Position numbers and translations under genes: made by a program. The notes under the pieces are model-generated. The model did not search any database and was not told where the DNA came from. It saw only the letters and a list, made by a program, of their open reading frames with translations. Shown here piece after piece: positions 16,285-25,031 of a DNA stretch of 64,000 bases (the stretch's first letter is position 1; each line of letters opens with the position of its first letter). The DNA is from Photobacterium sp. GJ3 (lineage in GTDB: Bacteria; Pseudomonadota; Gammaproteobacteria; Enterobacterales; Vibrionaceae): assembly GCF_018199995.1 (NCBI RefSeq), contig NZ_CP073578.1, forward strand, positions 2,356,001 through 2,420,000, given 5' to 3'.

Positions 16285-17181
16285 ATGCTGAATCTAAAAC
16301 AACTTGAAACCTTTGTCTGGATCGCGAACCTAGGCAGCTTCCGTCTCGCAGCTGAGCACCTATGTACGACTCAACCTGCGATTTCCACTCGTATTTCCAA
16401 CCTTGAACAGACCTTCAATACGCCACTGTTTAATCGAGATAAAGGAACGATAACGCTCACTGCAAAAGGGCGCGAGCTGCTTCCTTTAGCAGAGAATATA
16501 CTCAGCAGTGCAACCCAATTGTGCTATCAAGCCAATTCCGCTTCGGCACTTTCAGGGCTATTACGAATTGGAGTATCTGAAACCATAGTGCATACGTGGC
16601 TGCCCCAATTTCTTGCATCGATTAATGAAACCTACCCTGAAGTAGAGATAGAGCTAACCGTTGATGTAACCGTTAGCTTGAGCAAGGAATTATTGGCGCA
16701 CAATATCGACATTGCCATTTTACTTGGTCCAGTCTCTGAGCCTTCGGTTATCAACCAAGTCATATGTGAATACCCGCTTTATTGGGTCGCTAGCCCAAGC
16801 CTTGGACTAAAAGGAGTGAGTTCAACGGAAGACTTTACTCAATGGCCGATGATCACCTACGCGAGAAACTCAGTTCCGTATCATGAAATTCATCGCTATT
16901 TATCGAAACCAACAGGGAAGCCCGTGCGTTTTTATTCGGTTAGTTCGTTATCGGCGAGCGTAAAAATGGTGGAGAGCGGTGTTGGCGTGGCAACACTACC
17001 GAAAGAAGTGATTCAGCAACAGCTTAACGATGGACAACTTTCTATCATCGAAGCGGAGTGGACACCAAAACCGTTAACTTTCACGATTTCACACATCACG
17101 ACCCCTGATAACCTACTTATCGAAAAAGTCGTAAATCTAGCGTTCGAAATTGTAGACTTGAAAGCTGCTAAGAACGAGTGA
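16285..17181 (+). CDS. LysR-family transcriptional regulator of the 5-oxoproline island
   Basis: 298 residues. The N-terminal winged helix (LKQLETFVWIANLGSFRLAAEHL, then TTQPAISTRISNLE near residues 32-45) is classic LysR; the remainder is a two-lobed effector-binding domain. Start ATG at 16285 follows AAGGAATAAGG. It is divergent from the DUF1445-pxpABC operon, and both that promoter region and the TRAP operon promoter carry the same palindrome, so it most likely switches uptake and hydrolysis together. The effector is unknown, with 5-oxoproline or the amide substrate as candidates. Confidence 0.92.
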   Translation: MLNLKQLETFVWIANLGSFRLAAEHLCTTQPAISTRISNLEQTFNTPLFNRDKGTITLTAKGRELLPLAENILSSATQLCYQANSASALSGLLRIGVSETIVHTWLPQFLASINETYPEVEIELTVDVTVSLSKELLAHNIDIAILLGPVSEPSVINQVICEYPLYWVASPSLGLKGVSSTEDFTQWPMITYARNSVPYHEIHRYLSKPTGKPVRFYSVSSLSASVKMVESGVGVATLPKEVIQQQLNDGQLSIIEAEWTPKPLTFTISHITTPDNLLIEKVVNLAFEIVDLKAAKNE

Positions 17182-17450
17182 CTTAATCCTTGTTATGCTA
17201 CTTAAAGGAGATAATATATTCGGATTAGCATAACTCAGTCAAATAGCGAGGCTTGAAATCAAGTTTAACCCTACTCTAGCTCATTTCGGGGCAAAACTAA
17301 GTTAGGAGAAACAGCAAGTGAAGATGCGCTTCAGGGCAGAAGTGTCATTGATTTACGTAATGAAGTGACGATGTCAGCTGATGCTGCAAAGTATGTCAGG
17401 AATCAGGGAAATTATGCAGGCTTATGGTGAAAACTACAACAACGCCAGAT
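17182..17450. other. Right-hand junction of the island with a possible gene remnant
   Basis: 269 bases without a complete gene. From 17269 to 17430 one frame reads through about 53 sensible codons (it includes GRSVIDLRNEVTMSADAAK) to a TGA, with no start or ribosome-binding site. It could be the 3' remnant of a gene lost when the neighbouring island was inserted. I do not recognise it. Confidence 0.35.
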
Positions 17451-17565
17451 GGGTGGAGACCCCCACCAGCCACATCCCGGCACACACGTCGCTCGCTGCG
17501 GCTGCTCCCTTCCAGGCCTGACCGGGTTCACGAGTTAGTGTTGCGGGAGGACCAATGGGGCCTCC
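17451..17565 (-). ncRNA. ffs: 4.5S signal recognition particle RNA
   Basis: The minus strand matches E. coli 4.5S RNA along its whole 114-115 bases. Shared blocks include CTCCCGCAAC near the 5' end, GGTCAGGCCTGGAAGGGAGC with the GGAA tetraloop and conserved internal loop bound by Ffh, and GTGTGCCGGGATGT in the returning arm. The two ends (GGAGGCCCC and GGGGTCTCC) pair. The RNA with Ffh targets membrane proteins to the translocon. End positions are set by comparison with E. coli. Confidence 0.95.
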
Positions 17566-17617
17566 ATAGATTTGTTATCTCAGCACAGGCGCTTGGCTTG
17601 TTGTGAGAACGGGAGGG

Positions 17618-17646
17618 ATTATCCATGAACCCCGAAGTCATTGCAA
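17618..17646 (-). promoter_or_regulatory. Predicted promoter of ffs
   Basis: On the minus strand TTGCAA (17641-17646) and GATAAT (17618-17623) are 17 bases apart. This implies a 5' leader of roughly 45 bases before the mature 4.5S RNA, which would need processing as in E. coli. Confidence 0.55.
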
Positions 17647-17705
17647 GGTAAAGACAAAGACTCTGCTGCTGACTGCTGGATTATTACCCAGAACCGCACT
17701 ATGAC

Positions 17706-18436
17706 TCAGGTTTCCTCCGCTTCGGCCATGAGGTATTCCCCCAGAATTGCGCTGCCCAGCACCATCAGCCAGGATACCAGCACCGGGTTAGGCACCTCAA
17801 ACTCAGGCAAAAGTACCACGGTGGCAAAGGCAATCGCGGGTAAGATCCAACTGAGCCGGGTCACCCAAACCTGCTGCTGAATCTGGCATAAGGTCTGAAA
17901 GGCCATGATCAGGCCAATGATGCAAAGCACAATCAGTGCCGAGGGAGCCAGCCCCCCAGCCAAAGCGGCAACGCAAATAATAAGGGCCAGCCGTAATTTC
18001 CCGGCACCGGACGCCAGAAGCGGCCAGCGCACCAAATCATGCCAACAGCCAGTACTTGCAGTAAGGTATCCGACACATGGCCACTAAGTTTTCCTTCGCT
18101 CTGCAAGGCCAGTAATCCGGCATCCATTGCAACCACGACGGCAAACAACAGCGCCCCAACCTGCCAGTTCGCTTTCGATGAAAAGCTGACGGAGAAAACA
18201 GGAAACATCATCAGCAGGCTGACGGATAACGCCAGCGGTTGCTGGGGCAAGACTGCACAGTAAAGGCCCACGCCGCCTAACAGCAGCACCGCAGAAAGTC
18301 CGCCTTGCGGCAGCAACCAGAGTGCGGGCATGGCGACCGCCAGCACAGGAAGATCGTCCGTTGTGATGCCCAGCGTGCACACACCGATCACCGTCAGGAA
18401 TACACTCATGAATGTGAGTGTGATGGCATTCAGCAA
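17706..18436 (-). pseudogene. Unknown integral membrane protein, frameshifted (probable sequence error)
   Basis: Two overlapping frames join into one protein of about 243 residues with roughly eight hydrophobic helices. The N-terminal frame starts at TTG 18434-18436, five bases after a perfect AAGGAGG, and ends at 17933. The C-terminal frame runs on to 17706. Both cross a run of six G on the coding strand (plus-strand C at 17952-17957); adding one G fuses them as ...LPLWLGG-LAPSALIV.... I recognise no family; the position beside atl and ybaY suggests a conserved Vibrionaceae membrane protein of unknown role. The gene may be intact in the organism. Confidence 0.6.
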
Positions 18437-18547
18437 TTGTACCTCCTTGCACAAACCAACCCCATGATTTGCCGTATTTCAGGTTGTTTTACAAAACCAG
18501 CCCGATATCCTTATCTGAGCCTTGTTCAATCAACCCTTTTATCAACT

Positions 18548-18862
18548 ATGGACGACTTTGAAAACCAAATCTACAGCCAGATTGCGCAAATCCCTATCGG
18601 AAAAGTCTCAACTTATGGCGATATTGCCCGATTTGCGGGTTTCCCTGGTTATGCCCGTCACGTCGGGCGGCTGTTAGGCCAGTTACCGGAAGGCTCTACA
18701 CTGCCCTGGTTCCGGGTGATCAACAGTCAGGGAAAAATCTCTCAGCAGGGAGATGACTTCCTGCGCCAGCGGCAAAGCCTGATCGCGGATGGTATCGAGG
18801 TGTCTGCCACGGGCAGAATTTCTTTGAAGCGGTATCGCTGGGATGGATTTCCGGTTGGATAG
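18548..18862 (+). CDS. atl: Alkyltransferase-like protein (Atl/YbaZ), MGMT fold without the active cysteine
   Basis: 104 residues from the ATG at 18548. The sequence follows the DNA-binding domain of O6-alkylguanine transferases (KVSTYGDIARFAGFPGYARHVG, then LPWFRVINSQGKIS), but the PCHR motif is replaced by PWFR, so there is no acceptor cysteine. Such Atl proteins bind O6-alkylguanine lesions, flip the base and hand them to nucleotide excision repair. Small, cytosolic, single gene. Divergent from the membrane protein at 17706. Confidence 0.93.
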   Translation: MDDFENQIYSQIAQIPIGKVSTYGDIARFAGFPGYARHVGRLLGQLPEGSTLPWFRVINSQGKISQQGDDFLRQRQSLIADGIEVSATGRISLKRYRWDGFPVG

Positions 18863-18992
18863 TGCAATAAGCCCGATAATCGCCGGGATTTGGTAGGAAA
18901 GAAAGACGAAGGCGGAGACACAGTGACGTTCAAGGCGTGCCATGCAAAAGCAATGCTATGAAATAGTGCCGCGCATCGCTGACATGCCGTAC

Positions 18993-19022
18993 CCTGTGGA
19001 TTCCCGCCTGCGCGGGAATGAC
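18993..19022. repeat. REP-like palindromic repeat
   Basis: ATTCCCGC (19000-19007) and GCGGGAAT (19012-19019) pair around CTGC, flanked by CCTGTGG and GAC. This palindrome type is widespread as a dispersed intergenic repeat in bacteria. A degenerate relative lies at 7172-7199. It stands between atl and ybaY in a gap of about 270 bases with nothing else. Confidence 0.75.
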
Positions 19023-19135
19023 TCTAAGGGGTTAATTTTAAATGAAATTCCCATCCCAGCGATTGCCTGTGTCTTGATCATGAATATGTGTTCAAGACAC
19101 AGGTCATCGCTGGGCTTTCAGGATACTTCAAAAAA

Positions 19136-19558
19136 TTACTGGCTGGCGCGAATCAGCATCAGATCCAGTTGGGTGGTTTTCGCCGGGTCTGTAATCACAT
19201 GGTTCGCTGTATCTGTGATAAACATCAGCTGACCATTCACTTCAATCCGGGCACTCACCGCATACGTGTGCGAAGGCTTCACTTCATCTTCCAGATACTG
19301 AAGTGTGAACGTGAAAGGGACTTGCTTGCCACCGGCCAGAAAAGATTGGCGGCTGATCACTTCAGCAGGTGCATCCATCAGGGAAACATCGGATAAAGTC
19401 ACGGTAATCAACGCTTCATCCGGCAGCGCAATACGCTCACGATAGGCCAGCGAGCCTTCGACTTTCCCGACACCGGTTTCTTTCGTCATCATATTCGTAC
19501 AAGCTGAAATCACCATTGCTGTCACCAAAATTGACAGCAGTGCAAACATTTTCTTCAT
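19136..19558 (-). CDS. ybaY: YbaY-family lipoprotein
   Basis: 140 residues. A signal peptide with lipobox ISAC puts the lipidated cysteine at about residue 20. The mature domain (GSLAYRERIALPDEALITVTLSDVS) is the YbaY/YscW-type beta domain found in outer-membrane lipoproteins and type III pilotins. In E. coli ybaY lies beside tesB and ybaZ, as here. Role unknown; membership in glycation or envelope stress responses has been suggested for E. coli. It is convergent with atl and divergent from tesB. Confidence 0.88.
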   Translation of the reverse strand: MKKMFALLSILVTAMVISACTNMMTKETGVGKVEGSLAYRERIALPDEALITVTLSDVSLMDAPAEVISRQSFLAGGKQVPFTFTLQYLEDEVKPSHTYAVSARIEVNGQLMFITDTANHVITDPAKTTQLDLMLIRASQ

Positions 19559-19680
19559 AGACGCCCCCTTATTGTCCTCCGCAAGTCGATGATTCTAACG
19601 CTTCTTAATCTTGCGTCTTGTGTTTCTGATCAACTGATTGTAAAAAATTAATTAATGATAGCATTGTAACTGGAGCGCCA

Positions 19681-20544
19681 ATGAGCAAAGAACTGAACGA
19701 ACTTCTCAATCTGTTACACCTGGAACAACTGGAACAAGGTTTGTTCCGGGGTCAGAGTGAACATCTTGGTTTACCCCAGGTTTATGGGGGCCAGGTCATC
19801 GGTCAGTCCTTGTCTGCAGCCAAAGAAACGGTTCCGGAACAGCGCTTTGTCCATTCCTTCCACAGCTATTTTCTTTTGCCGGGCGATCCGCAAAAACCCA
19901 TCATTTACGATGTTGAGAATCTACGCGACGGTAAAAGTTTCAGTACCCGCCGGGTTCAGGCCATCCAGAATGGCCGCCCGATTTTTTACCTGACGGCTTC
20001 CTATCAAGGTCTGGAAGATGGTTTTCACCATCAGAGCCAGATGCCAGCCGATGTGCCCCAACCTGAAACGCTCAAATCTGAGCAGGACCATGTGAAAGCA
20101 CTCGCCGACCAGTTGCCGGGTAAATTTGTCGAAACTTTTGGCCGTGACCGTCCGATTGAAGTTCGTCCTGTGACTGTCATCAATCCGCTCCGTCCTCAAT
20201 CACAGGCGGCCAAACAATACCTTTGGATAAAAGCAAATGGTGAAATGTTGAACGATCCACGCATTCACCAGTATGTGTTGGCCTATGCCTCCGACTGGGG
20301 ATTCTTAGTGACTGCGCTTCAACCCCATGGCGTGACCCTGCTGACCCCGAAAATGCAGGTCGCAACCATCGATCATTCCATGTGGTTCCACCGTCCGTTC
20401 CGCATGGACGACTGGCTGCTCTACGCCATCGACAGTCCGTCAGCCAGTGGCTCACGCGGGCTGGTTCGCGGCGAAATTTACAATCGTCAGGGTGAATTGG
20501 TGGCAACCGCAGTGCAGGAAGGTTTGATGCGTCAGCGCAGCTAA
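19681..20544 (+). CDS. tesB: Acyl-CoA thioesterase II
   Basis: 287 residues, a double hot-dog protein that hydrolyses medium- and long-chain acyl-CoA to free acid and CoA in the cytosol. Regions around the E. coli catalytic Asp, Thr/Ser and Gln are present: [20 protein letters not shown] and [21 protein letters not shown] near residue 37 is also typical. Start ATG follows GGAG. It is monocistronic, with a hairpin downstream at 20572-20610. Confidence 0.95.
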   Translation: MSKELNELLNLLHLEQLEQGLFRGQSEHLGLPQVYGGQVIGQSLSAAKETVPEQRFVHSFHSYFLLPGDPQKPIIYDVENLRDGKSFSTRRVQAIQNGRPIFYLTASYQGLEDGFHHQSQMPADVPQPETLKSEQDHVKALADQLPGKFVETFGRDRPIEVRPVTVINPLRPQSQAAKQYLWIKANGEMLNDPRIHQYVLAYASDWGFLVTALQPHGVTLLTPKMQVATIDHSMWFHRPFRMDDWLLYAIDSPSASGSRGLVRGEIYNRQGELVATAVQEGLMRQRS

Positions 20545-20571
20545 ATTAGCAAAGCGCTCACTGACAACAAA

Positions 20572-20610
20572 GCTCCCGTGATACGGACAGTTTATCTGTA
20601 TCACGGGAGC
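20572..20610. terminator. Hairpin between convergent tesB and mdlB
   Basis: GCTCCCGTGATAC and GTATCACGGGAGC form a perfect 13-bp stem around a 13-base loop, flanked by AAA and CATTTAT. The short A/T flanks make it a plausible bidirectional terminator. Confidence 0.65.
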
Positions 20611-20651
20611 CATTTATAGGGAAAGCCTGGTACTTTTTTGTCAGGTCAGAG

Positions 20652-22436
20652 TCAATTTTCTACGGTTTCTGCAGAAGCTTCTTCCAGTTGATGTAAATGC
20701 TCACTCGCCTGCTGCAACTGATACATTTGCCAGTACTGTTTTCGTTCCGCCAGCAAACTGACATGCGTGCCCCGTTCAATGATGTCGCCATGATGCAGCA
20801 CAACAATTTCATCGGCGTCCATGATGGTCGATAAACGGTGTGCAATCACCACGATACTCATATTCTGACGCAGTACAGCCAAGGCATGCTGAATCTTCTG
20901 CTCAGTCCCGGAATCAATATTGGCGGTCGCCTCATCCAGAATCAGTAACTTTGGCTGCTCCACCAGCACCCGGGCCAGAGCCAGCAACTGCTTCTGCCCG
21001 GCTGAGAGATTCACTTCCCCGCTGCCCAGCAAAGTCTCCAGCCCCTGTTCATACAAACGCACCTGTGCCGCCAGACCAACCGTATCCAGCGCCTGCCAGA
21101 TCGCGTTATCGCTGACGGAACGGCCAAGGCTGACATTCTCCCGCACGGTATCGCTCAGAATATGCGGATCCTGCTGCACCATGGCGATCCCCTGACGCAG
21201 AACAGGCTGACTCAGGCTTTCCAGCGGACGGCCATCCAGCTCGACTCTCCCTTCTGAACTGGGATAAAAGCCCATCATCAGAGAAGCCAGCGTACTTTTA
21301 CCACTGCCAGTATGGCCCACCAGTGCCAGAAAACCCTGATGCGGCAATTCCAGATTGATTTGATTCAGCACCTTTTGCTTGCCGTCATAGCTGAAACTCA
21401 GATCGCGGCAGGCCATCCGGCCTGTGGTGAGCGATCGGGTATCTTCGCCATAGCACTGCTGACGGGAGTCAATCAGCGCAAAAATCCGCTCACTCGCGAC
21501 CAGCGCCTGCTGCAGCAAAGACAGTTGTTGCGTCATCTCAATCAGCGGCTCTGTCACCCGGCCTAGATAACTCAGAAAAGCGTATAACACCCCCACGCCA
21601 ATCAGCTCGGTGCCGCTGAACCCGAACAACGCAACCAGGGTCAGCAACGCAATGCCAGACAGTAAATCAATCAATGGGCGCAATAACATGCTGTTGAGTT
21701 TCATGACGCCGATTTGCGATTTCAGATGCTGATCCGTCAATTCTGCAAAGCGGGCCTTGAAAGCCGCTTCCTGACGCATCAGTTGCACCAGACTCATCCC
21801 CTGAATCGATTCACTCATCGAGGCATTGATATCCGCCAGCAGATCCCGCATCCGGCGGTACATCCCCGCACTTTTCCGCTGATAGACCACCATGACCCCC
21901 ACCACAATGGGCAACAAAGCCATGACCACCAGCGTCAACCGCCAGCTGATGATGGTCATCACCGTCAGCATCACCAAAATCAGGGTGATGTTCTTCAGAA
22001 ATGTCGCAATCACAAACACATAAAAGTCTTTGATGGATTCCGTATCATTGGTCAGCCTTGAAATCAGCTTGCCGCTCGGGATGTAATCAAAAGCCGACAG
22101 CGGCTGATTCATCACCCGGTGAAACAGCTGCTTGCGCACTTTCTGCACCACATCAATCGCCAGCCGGTTGAAACGCAGTGCCTGCGCATACTTAAACAGT
22201 CCGGCCAGAATCATCAGGCCGATATAAGCTGCCACCAGAACCGCAACTTCCGTCGCCGGAAAGCGATCCTGCGTAATATTCGTATCAATAAAGTGCTGAA
22301 TCAGCCACGGGCCGGATACATCAGCCAGTGAGGCAATCAGCAAAAGTCCAATCGCGACCGACAGATTGCGTTTATCTTCCAGCGCGTAGTTCAGCAGCCG
22401 TTTCAGCACTGCCCGGTTGACGGCCTGCTCCTTCAT
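20652..22436 (-). CDS. mdlB: Heterodimeric ABC exporter half, MdlB/SmdB type
   Basis: 594 residues: six-helix permease in the first 320 residues, then an ABC domain with Walker A GHTGSGKST (about residue 372), signature LSAGQKQLLALARVL (about 475) and Walker B LLILDEATANID. Together with the upstream MdlA it forms a two-protein multidrug/lipid-type exporter in the inner membrane. In E. coli mdlA-mdlB follow ybaO, as here. The start overlaps the mdlA stop in ATGA. Substrate unknown. Confidence 0.92.
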   Translation of the reverse strand: MKEQAVNRAVLKRLLNYALEDKRNLSVAIGLLLIASLADVSGPWLIQHFIDTNITQDRFPATEVAVLVAAYIGLMILAGLFKYAQALRFNRLAIDVVQKVRKQLFHRVMNQPLSAFDYIPSGKLISRLTNDTESIKDFYVFVIATFLKNITLILVMLTVMTIISWRLTLVVMALLPIVVGVMVVYQRKSAGMYRRMRDLLADINASMSESIQGMSLVQLMRQEAAFKARFAELTDQHLKSQIGVMKLNSMLLRPLIDLLSGIALLTLVALFGFSGTELIGVGVLYAFLSYLGRVTEPLIEMTQQLSLLQQALVASERIFALIDSRQQCYGEDTRSLTTGRMACRDLSFSYDGKQKVLNQINLELPHQGFLALVGHTGSGKSTLASLMMGFYPSSEGRVELDGRPLESLSQPVLRQGIAMVQQDPHILSDTVRENVSLGRSVSDNAIWQALDTVGLAAQVRLYEQGLETLLGSGEVNLSAGQKQLLALARVLVEQPKLLILDEATANIDSGTEQKIQHALAVLRQNMSIVVIAHRLSTIMDADEIVVLHHGDIIERGTHVSLLAERKQYWQMYQLQQASEHLHQLEEASAETVEN

Positions 22437-24178
22437 TTGCCCTCCTCAATGGCTTGTTCCAGCTTCTGATAGCGATACATTTCGGCATACCAGTCATCGT
22501 TTTCCAGCAACTGGCCGTGCATGCCGCGTTCACGAATCTCGCCATGCTGCAGCACAACGATTTCGTCGGCCTGCTCCAGCGCCGTCAGGCGATGCGCAAT
22601 CACGATGACTGTTTGCCGCTGCGGCTGCATGCGAAGATTGTGCAGGATCCGGTGCTCAGTTTTTCCATCAACCGCAGAGAGCGCATCATCCAGCACCAGA
22701 ATTTCAGCCTCCAGTAACAGGGCGCGGGCAATGGCGATCCGCTGTTTCTGGCCGCCGGATAAAGTAATCCCTTTTTCGCCCACCAGCGTGTCATAACCGT
22801 CCGGAAACAGCAGAATATCTTCATCGATACAGGCCATGGCGGCGGCGTTTCGAATGGCGTCCATGCTGGCGTCCGGTTTGCCGAGTGCAATGTTCTCTGC
22901 AATGGAACGTGAAAACAGAAACGGACTTTGGCTCACCACCGCAAAGCGGCTTCGCCATTCATCCAGCACGGCTTCCCGGATCCCGACTTCGCCGTAGGTG
23001 ATTCGGCCCTGTTCCAATTCCTGCTGACGCAGTAACAAAGTCAGTAGCGTCGATTTTCCACAGCCGACCGGGCCAGCCAGCCCCAGCATGTGGCCAGCAG
23101 GTAAGTCGATCTGAATGTCTTGTAAAGCCGCCTGTTGCTGGCGCGGCCAGTGGAAGGCATCAATGTCAATCCGGAGCTGTTGCCGTACTCCGGGCAGAAC
23201 CGTTTCACCGCTGACGATTGCCGGTTCCTGACTGAAGATTTCCTGCAACCGCTTCCAGGCCGCCGAGCCCCGCTCCAGAATATTGAACAGCCAGGCCACA
23301 GCCAGCATCGGCCAGATCATCAAGCCCTGATAAAGCGTGAATGCGGTCAGATCCCCCAGCGATAACTCACCGGTATGGATCAGATAGGCACCGCCACCAA
23401 CGCTGAGAAAAAACGACATGCCGATAGTCAGCTGAATCACGGGATCGAACTTGGCATCAACCTTCACGACTTCGAAGTTCTTATCGCCAGTCTGATCCAC
23501 AACCCGTTCGAAGGCCGCCTGCTGACGTTGTTCCAACCCGAAAGCCCGAATCATCCGCACCCCGTTCAGGGCTTCCTGTGTGGTATCCGTCAGGGTGGAA
23601 AACGCCGCCTGGGATTCCCCAAACCGGTGATGCAGCTGTCGTCCGAACCGGGAAACCAGCACCGCCATCACCGGCATCGGCAGCAAAGCCAGAATCGTCA
23701 GTTGCCAGCTCAGTTGCGTGGTCATAATCAGCAACACGGCCAGACCCGTAATCAGCGAATCCGCTGCGGTCAGCACCCCTTCGCCTGCCGTCATCACCAC
23801 AGCATTCACATCATTGGTGGAACGTGCCATCAGATCGCCGGTTTTATGGCGTTCGAAAAACTGAGGCGCCTGACGGCTGAAATGCTGATACAACTTGTCC
23901 CGAAGTACAGTGCCCAGCTTTGCCGCACTGCCAAACAGCCATAAACGCCAGACAATTCGCAGCAGATAAACCACGGTCCACATCGCAGCCAGACCCACCA
24001 GCCACATCAGCATCGCCTGAACGGTGATACTTCCATCGACAACACCATCAACAATCCAGCCCACGGCGCGTGGGGGAATCAATTCAAAAATCGCAATCAC
24101 AACAAAAATGGCGATCGCACCGCCATACTTTCGCCACTCTTGCCGGAAATACCATCTGAGTTGCCAAAAAACCTGCAT
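22433..24178 (-). CDS. mdlA: Heterodimeric ABC exporter half, MdlA/SmdA type
   Basis: 581 residues: six-helix permease, then an ABC domain with Walker A GPVGCGKSTLL, signature LSGGQKQRIAIARAL and Walker B ILVLDDALSAVD. The Asp-Asp at the end of Walker B in place of Asp-Glu suggests one degenerate ATP site, which is usual for one partner of such heterodimers; the MdlB partner keeps the glutamate (LDEAT). Start ATG follows GGAGG. A small hairpin (GTACCCGC-ATT-GCGGGTAC, 24203-24221) lies between it and the Lrp gene. Confidence 0.92.
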   Translation of the reverse strand: MQVFWQLRWYFRQEWRKYGGAIAIFVVIAIFELIPPRAVGWIVDGVVDGSITVQAMLMWLVGLAAMWTVVYLLRIVWRLWLFGSAAKLGTVLRDKLYQHFSRQAPQFFERHKTGDLMARSTNDVNAVVMTAGEGVLTAADSLITGLAVLLIMTTQLSWQLTILALLPMPVMAVLVSRFGRQLHHRFGESQAAFSTLTDTTQEALNGVRMIRAFGLEQRQQAAFERVVDQTGDKNFEVVKVDAKFDPVIQLTIGMSFFLSVGGGAYLIHTGELSLGDLTAFTLYQGLMIWPMLAVAWLFNILERGSAAWKRLQEIFSQEPAIVSGETVLPGVRQQLRIDIDAFHWPRQQQAALQDIQIDLPAGHMLGLAGPVGCGKSTLLTLLLRQQELEQGRITYGEVGIREAVLDEWRSRFAVVSQSPFLFSRSIAENIALGKPDASMDAIRNAAAMACIDEDILLFPDGYDTLVGEKGITLSGGQKQRIAIARALLLEAEILVLDDALSAVDGKTEHRILHNLRMQPQRQTVIVIAHRLTALEQADEIVVLQHGEIRERGMHGQLLENDDWYAEMYRYQKLEQAIEEGK

Positions 24179-24202
24179 TTTTCCTCCAGCAAAACATGGC
24201 CT

Positions 24203-24221
24203 GTACCCGCATTGCGGGTAC
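24203..24221. repeat. Short perfect hairpin ahead of mdlA
   Basis: GTACCCGC and GCGGGTAC pair around ATT in the 255-base gap between the Lrp-type regulator and mdlA. No T run follows on the minus strand, so it is a pause or leader structure rather than a clear terminator. Confidence 0.45.
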
Positions 24222-24433
24222 GAAGCGAGATATCAATCACGTCGGAGATCGGGGGAGAGAAATCATCACGTCACGTTTGCGTGACAATATGACAACATAT
24301 TCGCAAAAACAGAGGGCATCCATCAACCCATAAATCAGGTGAAAACGGATTACAGCAGGTGATGCTGTTGATAATGAGCGCCGTGAAAAGATATTTGTTT
24401 TTATACAGTGCTTTAACAGCATCGCGCAGCGAT

Positions 24434-24895
24434 TTATAACGGCAATGCCGTCGTATACTTCAGGGGCTCCATGGCAAAGGTCGATGTCACATTGGTGAGA
24501 CCGCTGATGCTGTTCACCAGCTTCTTATAGAAAGCATCAAAGGCAGACATATCCGCCACCTGTACCTTCATCATGTAATCGTATTCGCCGGCCATCCGGT
24601 AGAATTCCATCACTTCCGGAAATTCACTCGCAGTCACAACAAATCGGTTATACCATTCATGAGAGTGATCACTGGTTTTGATCTGAACAAAAGCAATAAA
24701 AGACAGCCCCAGTTTAACCGGATCCAGCAGGGCAACACGGCGTTTGAGAATCCCGGCCTCTTCCAGTCGCTTCAGTCGCTTCCAGCAGGGTGTAGTCGTC
24801 AGATTCACAGCGTCTGCCAGATCATTCAATGACAGGCTGGCATCCATTTGCAGCAGATCCAAGAGCAATCTGTCCGTCGCATCAATCTCGGCCAA
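24434..24895 (-). CDS. decR: Lrp/AsnC-family regulator, DecR-like
   Basis: 153 residues. N-terminal helix-turn-helix ([23 protein letters not shown], about residues 21-43) and C-terminal RAM domain ([17 protein letters not shown]). In E. coli the corresponding protein DecR (YbaO), beside mdlAB, senses cysteine and induces cysteine detoxification. Here it is divergent from a cysteine desulfhydrase-like gene, which fits that role closely. The gap of about 135 bases between them should hold its operator. The symbol rests on synteny and family. Confidence 0.82.
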   Translation of the reverse strand: MAEIDATDRLLLDLLQMDASLSLNDLADAVNLTTTPCWKRLKRLEEAGILKRRVALLDPVKLGLSFIAFVQIKTSDHSHEWYNRFVVTASEFPEVMEFYRMAGEYDYMMKVQVADMSAFDAFYKKLVNSISGLTNVTSTFAMEPLKYTTALPL

Positions 24896-25031
24896 TGTTT
24901 TTCTCCCATATCATTTATTAAAGAAAATTTTTCTACAAAATGCTTAAAACACAGTAATAATAGCAAAGAATTTTCAGGCTGATTCAGTAATATTTATATT
25001 CATCAACAAGAACACATTCAAGGAATGTTCC

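Noticed and set aside
17424-17606. Open frame on the plus strand
   Set aside because: It runs antisense across the 4.5S RNA gene and has no protein-like composition.
18305-18547. Upstream extension of atl by 81 codons
   Set aside because: It lacks homology and overlaps the membrane protein gene; the ATG at 18548 gives the standard Atl length.
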